Source: Gammaproteobacteria bacterium (lineage in GTDB: Bacteria > Pseudomonadota > Gammaproteobacteria > Steroidobacterales > Steroidobacteraceae). From it: a DNA stretch of 64,000 nucleotides. This document shows, in pieces, positions 16,447 through 24,555 of this stretch. The DNA is taken from NCBI GenBank assembly GCA_028293725.1, contig JAQGOE010000204.1, positions 1 to 64,000 of the forward strand, in the 5' to 3' direction. Both the position numbers and the translations under genes were made by a program. The notes beneath the pieces are model-generated. The model was not told where the DNA came from and searched no databases. It saw only the letters and a list, made by a program, of their open reading frames with translations. The first letter of the stretch is position 1, and each line of letters opens with the position of its first letter.

Positions 16447-16914
16447 ATGGATAAGCTCGATCGCAAGATTTTGGAGCTGCTACAGCAGAACGGCGAGCTT
16501 ACCGCGGCGGACATCGCGGATCGCGTTGGCCTGTCCAAGGCGCCCTGCTGGCGGCGAATCAAGAAGCTCCAGGAGGAAGGCGTCATCAAGCGGACCGTCG
16601 CCCTGCTCGATGCGCGCACACTGAACGTCGGCACGACGGTATTCGTGATGCTGAAGACGGCGAAACACAACCAGGCGTGGTTCGATAAATTCGTGGGCGC
16701 CGTGCGCGACATCCCGGAGGTCACCGAGATCCACCGGATGAGCGGCGACGTCGATTACCTCATGCGCATCGTAGTCCCCGACATCGATGCCTACGACGTC
16801 GTCTACAAGCGGCTCATCTCGGCGGTGGAATTTCTCGATGTGAGCGCGAGTTTCGCGCTCGAAACCATCAAGCACACGACCGCGCTGCCCTTGGACTATG
16901 TGAAGCTGGATTGA
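16447..16914 (+). CDS. Lrp/AsnC-family transcriptional regulator
   Basis: A 155-residue regulator. It begins MDKLDRKILELLQQNGELTAADIADRVGLS, the classic Lrp HTH opening, followed by CWRRIKKLQEEGVIKRTVALLD. The C-terminal RAM domain (about residues 65-150) has the GDVDYLMRIVVPD segment used for amino-acid sensing and oligomerisation. The ATG at 16447 is chosen over an in-frame start at 16408 because the family begins here and GGAGA lies upstream. A palindrome in its promoter region supports autoregulation. The effector amino acid is unknown. Confidence 0.93.
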   Translation: MDKLDRKILELLQQNGELTAADIADRVGLSKAPCWRRIKKLQEEGVIKRTVALLDARTLNVGTTVFVMLKTAKHNQAWFDKFVGAVRDIPEVTEIHRMSGDVDYLMRIVVPDIDAYDVVYKRLISAVEFLDVSASFALETIKHTTALPLDYVKLD

Positions 16915-16939
16915 GGGGAGCGCCCACCCAGGGCGCCCC
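16915..16939. terminator. Hairpin between convergent genes
   Basis: GGGG-A-GCGCCC pairs with GGGCGC-CCC across a 5-nt loop with one bulged A, directly after the Lrp-type gene stop and before the convergent cytochrome gene stop at 16957. It may be a two-way terminator, though no T-run is present. Confidence 0.4.
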
Positions 16940-16956
16940 GCTCCACCCAACCTGAT

Positions 16957-18363
16957 TTACAACGACCGCAGGAAATTCAACAGGTCCTGCTGCTGGGCAG
17001 CGCTCAGCCCGTTGTAGTTCGCGATCACCCGGTTGGCTTCCGACGGCCCGAACTGGCCGCTCGAGCCCCGCTCGAACTCCTGACTGTTACCGCGGCCGCC
17101 GCCACCACCGCTGGCGTGATCCTGGATTGCCTGCACGAGATTGCTGGTCCGGCCGTCATGCAGGAAGAAGACCCGCTGGCCGAGCCCCCACAGTGGCGCG
17201 GTACGGAACTCGTCGCCAGCCGCTGCGCCCTGCAGGATGTTGTCCGCCAGCAGCGGTCCCATGCGATGCAGGGCCAGGTCGGAGTACAGGGCCGCCGTCT
17301 GGTTGGCGAGCGCCACCACTGCCGTGTTGTCCGTCTTCAAAGCCGGCGTGTGGCACATCGAGCAGCCGATGTTAGTGAAGGTCTTCTGCCCATTCGCGAT
17401 GGAAGTCGCGCCGCCGGGAGTCGTCGTGGAGGGAGACGGCGGTCCGAGGTAGCGCATATAGAGGGCGAAGTTCTCGATATCGCTCAGGAGATTGCCTGTG
17501 GCGATCGGACTGGTCGCGCCGGTGATATCGTTGGGAGTCGTGGAAAACTGGCAGGTCGAGTTGAGGTCCCGCTCGGTCGGAAAGAGCTCGTTCGTGATGC
17601 CCTCCTCGACATTGTAGGCTTCACCGGAGAACAGCAGCAGCGAGACGTTCTGCGCCTTCCACCCGTAACGGGCAATTCTGCCGTCGTTGGGATTCGTGTT
17701 GAGATGCCCGGCGATGCCCAGTTGCGCCTTCTGGCCCGCGTTGGCCGCGAGATTGGCAGTCAGCGTCGTGTCCGGAATGTTCTCGACCAGGCCCAGACCG
17801 TAAGTCGGTGTGGGAATGCGCAGCGACACGTTACCCCTCTGAAACTGCGCGTTGAAGTTCTCCTGCACGGCTGTGCAACCGGCCGCGCTGCCCGAGGCGT
17901 CCACGCGCCCGCTGACGACGAAGAGCGAATGCACGCCACCGTCCCGGGTCCCGTTCGAAGTGAATTTGAAGCGCGCCTCGCGGATCGGGCCGTTCGTCGT
18001 AATGAAAGTCGGCACGGTGTTGTTCGCGCCGAAGGCCGTTGCGAGCGCCACCTGCGGATTCGCGGCCGGCGAGGAGCCGCCATGGGTCGGAAACGAGTGA
18101 CAGCCAACGCAGCTATCCAGGTTGAAACGCGGCCCGAGGCCGTCGGTGACCTGCTCGAGCTCCTTGAAGTTAGCCTGCCCGTTGAAGAACAACGTAGTCT
18201 GGTCGGTCGTGAGTCCTGGAACCGGATTCCCGACGGTATCGGTCGAGGCGGCGGGACGCAGGCCCGGATCCGCGGCGGCTGCCTGCGCAGTGGCCGACCC
18301 GGTAGCCCAACTCAACATAGAAATAACGACCGCGGTCGCGGTCCTCGTGACGTGCGAATTCAT
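16957..18363 (-). CDS. Di-heme c-type cytochrome oxidoreductase (DUF1111 family)
   Basis: A 468-residue periplasmic protein with a signal peptide (residues 1-28, ending ATGSATAQA). Two heme c motifs, CVGCH near residue 85 and CSMCH near 332, and the phrase APLWGLGQRVFFLHDGRTSNL, typical of the DUF1111 'thiol oxidoreductase-like' family, identify it. The family resembles di-heme peroxidases; its substrate is not known. The ATG at 18363 follows AGGGGAG, so the upstream in-frame start at 18408 is not used. A Gly-rich run (GGGGGRGNSQ) near residue 425 is unusual. It stands alone. Confidence 0.88.
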   Translation of the reverse strand: MNSHVTRTATAVVISMLSWATGSATAQAAAADPGLRPAASTDTVGNPVPGLTTDQTTLFFNGQANFKELEQVTDGLGPRFNLDSCVGCHSFPTHGGSSPAANPQVALATAFGANNTVPTFITTNGPIREARFKFTSNGTRDGGVHSLFVVSGRVDASGSAAGCTAVQENFNAQFQRGNVSLRIPTPTYGLGLVENIPDTTLTANLAANAGQKAQLGIAGHLNTNPNDGRIARYGWKAQNVSLLLFSGEAYNVEEGITNELFPTERDLNSTCQFSTTPNDITGATSPIATGNLLSDIENFALYMRYLGPPSPSTTTPGGATSIANGQKTFTNIGCSMCHTPALKTDNTAVVALANQTAALYSDLALHRMGPLLADNILQGAAAGDEFRTAPLWGLGQRVFFLHDGRTSNLVQAIQDHASGGGGGRGNSQEFERGSSGQFGPSEANRVIANYNGLSAAQQQDLLNFLRSL

Positions 18364-18431
18364 AACTCCCCTTCCCGGCGTCCGTGAAACGATGCTTTTG
18401 ACGTGCACGAGTCAATGCAAAGGCCGCGCCT

Positions 18432-18447
18432 TACGTGCATGCACGTA
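18432..18447. promoter_or_regulatory. 16-bp perfect palindrome upstream of the di-heme cytochrome
   Basis: TACGTGCA and TGCACGTA form a perfect palindrome 69 bp upstream of the cytochrome start. It lies in a 404-bp stretch (18364-18767) between the cytochrome start and the emrA stop. The same stretch holds a GCGCGCG-TTGT-CGCGCGC hairpin (18524-18541) and no convincing gene. Confidence 0.4.
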
Positions 18448-18767
18448 CAGGTCGCGCCGGACAAGAGGTTGAAAACGTGAAGGTTTGTTACGTTCTCGCG
18501 CGATCAAACTCGCGTTGCGCAGGGCGCGCGTTGTCGCGCGCTGCGGACGCTATTGCGCCCGCTCGCGGCAAGCTGTTGATTTCAATGAAGCCGCCTTGTC
18601 GCGCCAGGCCGACGCGCCAGCGCTCCAAGACGCGGGCGGGAACACACCGCGGCCCGCCGGCAATGTGTTATGTGAGGTCAGCGAGCTTGCGGAACAGTCT
18701 TTTTCATCACACCCGCGGCGGCTGACAGAACCAACCGCGTGTTGTCTTGGTCAGCCGACGAGACTGT

Positions 18768-20024
18768 TCACCGGCTGCCGTTGGAAGTCAGGCGCGTGGT
18801 GTCCCGCGAGACCTTGGGCCCTGTGTGATCGACCTTCGGCGCGGGCCGCGCGGCCTCCGCCGGAGCGTTATCCGCGACGATCTGCGCAATGCGCGCGCCG
18901 ATCTCACTCATGTCGATCGCGTAGATGTCCGTGTTGAGTACCGGCTCCTTGCGGGGCGCCTGCGCGAGTTGCGACCCCGAATCGTCGCGCACGTCCACAA
19001 CCGCGTGTGTCGACAGACCGATGCGTAACGGATGCGCGGCGACCTGCTGGGCGTCGAGGGTGATGCGTACCGGTACGCGCTGTACGACCTTGATCCAATT
19101 GCCGGTGGCATTCTGTGCCGGCAACAGCGCGAACGCCGCGCCGGTACCCAGGCCGAGGCCCGCGATCGTGCCCCGATACTCGACGTGCCCGCCGTAGAGG
19201 TCGGCTACGATTTTCACCGGCTGGCCAATCCGCATGCGAGTGAGCTGAACCTCCTTGAAGTTGGCTTCGACGCGCATGCGATCGAGCGGCACGATCGACA
19301 GCAAGGGGTTGCCCGAGACCGTGCGCTCGCCGAGCTGCGCGGGTCGTTTGGCGATATAGCCGGAAACCGGCGCGTGAATGCTCGTCCGTCGCAACGCGAG
19401 CCAGGCGCGCTCCACCGCGGTCGCGGCGCTCTGCACATCGGGGTTATCGGATACCCCGGTCCTGCCCAGGAGCGCTGTGCCACCGGCGAGATTCTTCTCC
19501 GCCGCAATCAAAGCCTGTTGACTCTCATTCACGGCTTCCTGGGCGTGCGAAATTTCCTCCGCGGACACCGCGCCCGACTTACCCAGGCTCTCACGTCGGT
19601 CGAGGTCCGACCGCGCCCGATTGAGGTCCGCGCGTCTCTGGGCGAGAACAGCGCTCAACTCGTCGCGGCTGGTGAACACCGTGTGGACCTGCCTGACCGC
19701 CTTCGCGAGCTGATCCTCCGCCTCCTGCAAGGCGATGCGCGCGTCCGTGTCGTCGAGCCTCACTAGCTCCTGCCCCATCTGAACGTAGTCGGTCTCGTCC
19801 GCGTCAATGGACACGACCGTGCCACTGATCTGCGAGCTGACATTGACCATGTCACCGGCCACGTACGAATCGTCTGTGTCCTCGTAATTCCGGGCGTACA
19901 GCCACCAGTAGGCCGTCGCGCCGACTGCGACGATCACGAATCCCGCTCCGGCGATGAGTAGCCAGCGGGTACGGCGGCGTTGCATCACCTGCGCCGGTGA
20001 GGAAGAAGCGACACTTGCGTCCAT
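18768..20024 (-). CDS. EmrA-type membrane fusion protein (HlyD family)
   Basis: A 418-residue periplasmic adaptor of a tripartite drug exporter. It has a short cytoplasmic tail, one TM helix (about residues 20-42), a biotinyl-lipoyl-like half motif VNVSSQISGTVVSIDADETDYVQMGQELVRLD, a long alpha-hairpin (about 90-190) and the second half IHAPVSGYIAKRPAQLGERTVSGNPLLSIV. The ATG at 20024 lies 1 nt after the nodT-type gene stop (an upstream in-frame start would overlap it), so they are co-translated. The operon is marR, nodT-like, emrA-like. No EmrB permease follows, which is unusual. Confidence 0.9.
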   Translation of the reverse strand: MDASVASSSPAQVMQRRRTRWLLIAGAGFVIVAVGATAYWWLYARNYEDTDDSYVAGDMVNVSSQISGTVVSIDADETDYVQMGQELVRLDDTDARIALQEAEDQLAKAVRQVHTVFTSRDELSAVLAQRRADLNRARSDLDRRESLGKSGAVSAEEISHAQEAVNESQQALIAAEKNLAGGTALLGRTGVSDNPDVQSAATAVERAWLALRRTSIHAPVSGYIAKRPAQLGERTVSGNPLLSIVPLDRMRVEANFKEVQLTRMRIGQPVKIVADLYGGHVEYRGTIAGLGLGTGAAFALLPAQNATGNWIKVVQRVPVRITLDAQQVAAHPLRIGLSTHAVVDVRDDSGSQLAQAPRKEPVLNTDIYAIDMSEIGARIAQIVADNAPAEAARPAPKVDHTGPKVSRDTTRLTSNGSR

Positions 20025-20025
20025 A

Positions 20026-21456
20026 CTAGTTCGTGCTCTTGTAACCGCCACCCAGCGCCCGGATGAGATCCGTACTGGTCGTGAGGCGGCGCGACTGCAA
20101 TTCGGCGATCAATGCCTGCGCCAGAAATACCTGGTTCTCGGCCGACAGCACGCTGAGGTAGTTATCGAGGCCCGCGCTGTAGCGCTGACGGGTGAGATCG
20201 TAGGAGTTTTGCGCGGCCTCGAGAGCGACCCGGGCGTCCGCGGTCACCTTGTCGATCGCCGCCCAGTTCGTCATGACATCCGCCACATCATGGATGGCAT
20301 CGATCAGACTCTGGTTGTACTGCCCGACGGACAGATCGTATTGCGCCTGTTGGGCCTCCAGGGCACCGCGCAACTGGCCGCGATTGAATACCGGCAGGCT
20401 GAACGCCGGACCACCCCCGACGATGGCGTCATTCGCGTCGAAGAGTTTCGACAGACCGACGGCCTGCAGGCCGGCGAAAGCAACGAGGTTTACGTTCGGA
20501 TAGAAGGCCGCCTCGCTGGCCGCCACGCCGCGCGCGGCCGCTTCAACACGCCACCGGGCGGCGGTTACATCAGGGCGTCGGCCGAGGAGATCCACCGGCA
20601 AGGTCGACGGCAGTGCGATGTTGGCAGGCGCGGTGAGATGCGGGGGTTGCAGGTCGAGTCCGCGGTCTGGACCGACACCCACGAGCGCGGCTATTGCGTT
20701 ACGTGTCGTGTCGATGTTCGCCTGGGTTGCGTCAACACTGGCGCGGACCAGGGCTACCTGGCCTTCCGACTGTTTTACGCGGGCAGTATTCTCCAGCCCC
20801 GCGGCCACCCGTTGCCGGGTCAGATCGAGAATGGACAACTGCTGCGCGAGATTGGCCTGCGTGACATCCAGAAACGCATACGACAGGTTGAGTTGAAAAT
20901 AAGCCCTTGCGACGGCAACGGCGAGCGCGAGTCGCGCGGCCGCTTTGTCGGCTTCGGCGGCCTGCACGGTAGCGCGTGCGGAGGCCAGCGCCTCGCGGTT
21001 GCGGCCCCAGAAGTCGATCTCGTAGCTGAAGTCCAGCGCGAGCTGCCCCTGGGTCACGAAGCTTCCCGCATACGGCGGCGGGTACAAGCCATTCTCCGGG
21101 AAACGTTGCTTGGTCACCTGGGCGTCCACCGTCGTAGTGGGCTCGCGCGCCGCCTTCGCCCGGGTCGCCTGTGATTGAGCCGAGCGCAGACGCGCCTGCG
21201 CGATCTCCAGAGACGGACTGCCCTCAAAAGACTCGGCGATCAGCGCATCGAGCTGCGGGTCACCGTAACCGGTCCACCAGGTGTCGGTAGGCCACGCCTC
21301 GGGAGCGACCGTTGCGTTGGCGAGCGTGCGGTTGGCGATTAGATTCTGTGGCGCAACGGCGGGCGTTGCATGCCAGTCGCCGCGCGAGACACACCCCGCG
21401 AGGACGGCATATGACATCGCGCCCAGCGCGACGGACAGTGGAACGGAGGTTTTCAT
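20026..21456 (-). CDS. NodT-family outer-membrane efflux lipoprotein
   Basis: A 476-residue TolC-like channel. The N-terminus ends in the lipobox LAGC (Cys22), so it is lipid-anchored in the outer membrane. Two repeated OEP units follow; each has helical segments such as LEIAQARLRSAQSQATRA and YDLTRQRYSAGLDNYLSVLSAEN, with the NodT-typical WW.. YGDPQLDALI opening and DLLGRRPDV. The start overlaps the upstream MarR stop (ATGA), and the stop is 1 nt from the emrA-like start. It would form the exit duct of a tripartite efflux pump. Confidence 0.93.
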   Translation of the reverse strand: MKTSVPLSVALGAMSYAVLAGCVSRGDWHATPAVAPQNLIANRTLANATVAPEAWPTDTWWTGYGDPQLDALIAESFEGSPSLEIAQARLRSAQSQATRAKAAREPTTTVDAQVTKQRFPENGLYPPPYAGSFVTQGQLALDFSYEIDFWGRNREALASARATVQAAEADKAAARLALAVAVARAYFQLNLSYAFLDVTQANLAQQLSILDLTRQRVAAGLENTARVKQSEGQVALVRASVDATQANIDTTRNAIAALVGVGPDRGLDLQPPHLTAPANIALPSTLPVDLLGRRPDVTAARWRVEAAARGVAASEAAFYPNVNLVAFAGLQAVGLSKLFDANDAIVGGGPAFSLPVFNRGQLRGALEAQQAQYDLSVGQYNQSLIDAIHDVADVMTNWAAIDKVTADARVALEAAQNSYDLTRQRYSAGLDNYLSVLSAENQVFLAQALIAELQSRRLTTSTDLIRALGGGYKSTN

Positions 21457-21935
21457 GAACTCACCGGTTGCCCGTTGTGGATCATCCGGACCAGGTACTG
21501 TTTGAGGTTATCGACTTCCTCGGGACTGAATCCCGCCAGGTGGCGCGAGAGCACGTGAACCGCGGCAGCGCGCAATTGCGGCAACAGCTCGTTGCCCGTA
21601 TCGGTAATCCGCAGGTACACCACGCGACGGTCCTCGGTACAACGCTCACGGCGCAGCACGGCCTTCTCTTCGAGTCGGTCGAGCATTCGAGTCATCGATC
21701 CCGTGTCGTAGTGCATAGTCCGGCACAAGTCGGCGGCAGTCTCGGCAATGCCATCCGCGACGTTCTTCAGCACCGCAAACTGCGCGCCTGTCACGCCGAA
21801 CGGCTCGAGCTCGCCGTCGAGTCCGGTGAGCAGTGCCGACCGTGCGCGACCGATGAGGTGGCCGACCACCATCTCGTCCTCGGGAATCCCATCCCGAGTG
21901 ACACGAACGACTTCCGCTTGTGCGCTACGATTCAT
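21453..21935 (-). CDS. MarR-family regulator of the efflux operon
   Basis: A 160-residue MarR-type winged helix protein. Residues about 30-105 carry the dimer helices and wHTH: VTGAQFAVLKNVADGIAETAADLCRTM, MTRMLDRLEEKAVLRRERCTEDRRVVYLRITDTG. The DRR wing motif is intact. It is the first gene of the marR-nodT-emrA operon and most likely represses it in response to a small phenolic or drug-like ligand. Repeats lie directly upstream (21938-21979). The stop overlaps the next start. Confidence 0.93.
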   Translation of the reverse strand: MNRSAQAEVVRVTRDGIPEDEMVVGHLIGRARSALLTGLDGELEPFGVTGAQFAVLKNVADGIAETAADLCRTMHYDTGSMTRMLDRLEEKAVLRRERCTEDRRVVYLRITDTGNELLPQLRAAAVHVLSRHLAGFSPEEVDNLKQYLVRMIHNGQPVSS

Positions 21936-21937
21936 GT

Positions 21938-21979
21938 AGAATTACTGCCTGCACGACTACTGCCTGGGCAACTAATTCT
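21938..21979. promoter_or_regulatory. Inverted and direct repeats in the MarR promoter region
   Basis: AGAATTA (21938-21944) and TAATTCT (21973-21979) are inverted copies 28 bp apart. Between them TACTGCCTG occurs twice (21943-21951 and 21958-21966), 15 bp apart. The cluster sits between divergent marR and MFS genes and is a plausible MarR operator. Confidence 0.4.
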
Positions 21980-22094
21980 CCGCCGAATGGCCTGATTGTC
22001 AAGAACTAAAGCCGGGGGACCTCAGGATCGTGAATAATTTCGCATTGAGCGCACCCTTGCGGTGCAGCATTCCTTCTTAGCGGAACGGCGGCGC

Positions 22095-23453
22095 ATGCGA
22101 TTCGACATCGAACAACTCATGGACGGATCCCGGCTCAGCCCCCTGCACTGGCGGGTGCTGATTCTTTGCGGGCTGGCCGCATTCCTCGACGGCTACGACG
22201 TGGCCGTCATGGCCTCCGCCACCCCGAGCATCGCGGCAGCCTGGCACGTGAATCCGGGCGAGCTACGCTGGATCGTCACGGCGGCGGTGATTGGGATCGC
22301 GGCATCCGCGTTGGTGGTGAGCCCGCTCGGAGACTACATCGGGCGGCGCGCCGTCTTGCTGACTTCGTTTGCTGTCGTCGGAATCTCTACGTTGCTGGCA
22401 TCTACGGCCAGCACACCGAACGAGCTCTTCGCGTGGCGCCTTCTGACAGGTATCGGCCTCGGCGCGAGTCTTCCTAACGCGCTGGCGCTGGGAGCGGAGT
22501 ATGCCCCGGCGAAAAGCCGGACGGCGCTGGTGGCACTGCTCGCCTGCGGAATTTCCCTGGGATCGGCCACGTCAGGCCTGGTAGCACCACCGATTCTCGA
22601 GTTGGGCGGCTGGCACGCACTGTTCGTCACGGGCGGCTGCATCGCGCTCCTTGCGTGGCTCCCCTTGTTTGCGTTGCCCGAGTCACTGCGCTTCATGACC
22701 GGGCGCGGCCGCGACCCGGAGCGGATTGGCCGCCAGCTCGAGCGGCTGAACAGCAGCCATCGCTACATGCCGGGCAACGAGTACACGCTGTCCGAAAAAA
22801 GCTCGGGCAAATTGTCGGTCAGTTACCTGCTGACGCCGCGGCTGGCGCCGGCCACCCTGCTCCTCTGGCTGGTGTTCTTTCTCAACCTCGGCCTGCTGTA
22901 CCTGATGTCGACATGGCTGTCGACGTTACTGCACGAGGGAGGGCTGCCACTGCCACAGGCCTTGCGGATCGCCGCCATGTTCCAGATCGGCGGCGTGGTG
23001 GGCGGCTTTGGACTCGCGTGGCTCATGCAGCGCTGGGGACCGTTCCTGGTGCTCGCCGTCAGCTACACGTTGACTGCCGGTGCCCTGGCGTTTCTCGGTA
23101 CACACATCACTACGCCGGCACTGCTCGTCGTGCTGATTCTGATTACCGGCAATGGCATCAACGGCGGGCAGGTTGCCCTCAACGCCGTGTCCGCAACGTT
23201 ATATCCAACAGCGGCGCGCGCCACCGGCGTCGGCTGGGCGCTGGGCGTGGGGAGATTCGGCGCCATAGTGGGTCCGTTCGCGGCCGGCTCGCTGATGGCG
23301 GCGGGCATTCCCCTCGGACACCTGTTCTGGCTGGCGATCATTCCAACACTGGTCTGCGCGGTGGCCGTCATACTGTTACGCCTGGCGGTGAACCGCTCGG
23401 CTGTAGTGGCCCCGGCAGCGCCGGTGGCGGACGTTAGTGCGCCGCCTGTGTGA
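22095..23453 (+). CDS. MFS aromatic acid:H+ symporter-like transporter (AAHS type)
   Basis: A 452-residue, 12-TM major facilitator. The first segment FLDGYDVAVMASATPSIA resembles the AAHS motif in the PcaK/BenK group, in which the Asp of DGYD is functionally important, and GDYIGRRAVLL is the MFS loop 2-3 signature. Such proteins import benzoate-type acids. The ATG at 22095 is preferred to a GTG at 22062 because the protein then starts MRFDIEQLMDG. It is divergent from the MarR-efflux operon, so a shared ligand is possible. Its 3' end overlaps the convergent phosphoesterase by 20 bp. The substrate is not provable from sequence. Confidence 0.85.
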   Translation: MRFDIEQLMDGSRLSPLHWRVLILCGLAAFLDGYDVAVMASATPSIAAAWHVNPGELRWIVTAAVIGIAASALVVSPLGDYIGRRAVLLTSFAVVGISTLLASTASTPNELFAWRLLTGIGLGASLPNALALGAEYAPAKSRTALVALLACGISLGSATSGLVAPPILELGGWHALFVTGGCIALLAWLPLFALPESLRFMTGRGRDPERIGRQLERLNSSHRYMPGNEYTLSEKSSGKLSVSYLLTPRLAPATLLLWLVFFLNLGLLYLMSTWLSTLLHEGGLPLPQALRIAAMFQIGGVVGGFGLAWLMQRWGPFLVLAVSYTLTAGALAFLGTHITTPALLVVLILITGNGINGGQVALNAVSATLYPTAARATGVGWALGVGRFGAIVGPFAAGSLMAAGIPLGHLFWLAIIPTLVCAVAVILLRLAVNRSAVVAPAAPVADVSAPPV

Positions 23454-24552
23454 ACACATCGGCGCCGAACGACTTCAGATCCGGCTCGGCGGCATAGCCG
23501 AGATGCCCGAGCCCGAAAATATCCTCGACCGTCCGTAGCAGCGAATAGTGGTTGTACGGCACGGTGGACACCGTCCCCGGCTTGATGAACGGTGACAGCA
23601 GCACCGCCCCGATCCTGCCACCGCCCGGGCCGAGAACGCCGGCGGGTCGCCGCGCGCTCGCCAGAGGCATCTCACCACAACACGCCGTGGAGCCCTCGCG
23701 CCCGTTACCCTCCGACTCGTCGAAGGTCACGATGAGCAGGCCGTCCCGTTTGAATGCGGGCGATGTGGTGATGAGCGGCACCCATTTGCGCAGAAAAGCG
23801 TCGACCGCCTGGAACCCGCCCGCGGCGCCATCGATACACAGCGGATCATGGCCGTCGTTGCACAGATTCGGCGTGATGAAGGTGTAGTCGGCTGTCGTAG
23901 CCGCGCTCTGCAGATCCTTCGGCAAGGCATCCAGATTGACGACGTGCGTATCGCAACGGGCCGGGTCGTCGATGATCGTATGGAAGTAGACGAAGGGGTT
24001 GTGTTTGGCCGCGTACTTGTCCGTGGCGGTCGCAATCAGTGTCTCATCCGGCTTGCCGATAGCCGGATGCCCGCAGGTGGCGCGCTCCCGCCGCGGGTCC
24101 TTGCCCATGTCCTCCATGTAACCCTTCCACGTATGGCCGGCGGCCTCCAGCTGATCCGGTAACGTCTTCACCGTGTTGGGGTAGACGCAGCCCAGACCCA
24201 GCAACTGTCCATGAGCATCCAGCCCGGGCTGCAGCAGCAGGAAGTCGGAAAAGAGCGGGCAGTCGAGCTGCGTTTTCTCATTCGGCGCCTGGCCGCTGAT
24301 GAGGGCGATGTAGTTGTCCAGGCTCGCATGACCGATGCCATAGTAGTTGGGCAGCAGCGCCCCGCGTGCCGGCAACGTCTGCGCGAGATAGGGCGAGGGA
24401 GGCCGCCCCGAGAACGTCACCTCGGCGTTCTGGTTCTCCAACATCAGGACGAACACGTGCCGGATCGGCGCCACCTCGGCGTGAGCCCCCTCGAGACCGG
24501 CACAGACCCACAGACCCAACCCCGCGGCGAGCCATTGCAGGAGCGAGCGCAT
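23434..24552 (-). CDS. Secreted phosphoesterase (phospholipase C/acid phosphatase family)
   Basis: A 372-residue exported enzyme of the PF04185 phosphoesterase group, with a signal peptide (residues 1-25, ending AHA). The early metal-site segment HVFVLMLENQNAEVTF (about residue 31) carries the family's E-N pair, and IVTFDESEGNGREG near residue 275 and SPFIKPGTVS near 320 are also characteristic. The mature enzyme would act in the periplasm or outside the cell on phosphomonoesters or phospholipids. It starts 3 nt after the M28 peptidase stop and ends the four-gene operon. Confidence 0.85.
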   Translation of the reverse strand: MRSLLQWLAAGLGLWVCAGLEGAHAEVAPIRHVFVLMLENQNAEVTFSGRPPSPYLAQTLPARGALLPNYYGIGHASLDNYIALISGQAPNEKTQLDCPLFSDFLLLQPGLDAHGQLLGLGCVYPNTVKTLPDQLEAAGHTWKGYMEDMGKDPRRERATCGHPAIGKPDETLIATATDKYAAKHNPFVYFHTIIDDPARCDTHVVNLDALPKDLQSAATTADYTFITPNLCNDGHDPLCIDGAAGGFQAVDAFLRKWVPLITTSPAFKRDGLLIVTFDESEGNGREGSTACCGEMPLASARRPAGVLGPGGGRIGAVLLSPFIKPGTVSTVPYNHYSLLRTVEDIFGLGHLGYAAEPDLKSFGADVFTQAAH

Positions 24553-24555
24553 GCT

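Noticed and set aside
18435..18725. 96-codon ORF in the gap after emrA
   Set aside because: Arg/Ala/Pro-rich with no ribosome binding site and no hydrophobic pattern, so it cannot be the missing EmrB.
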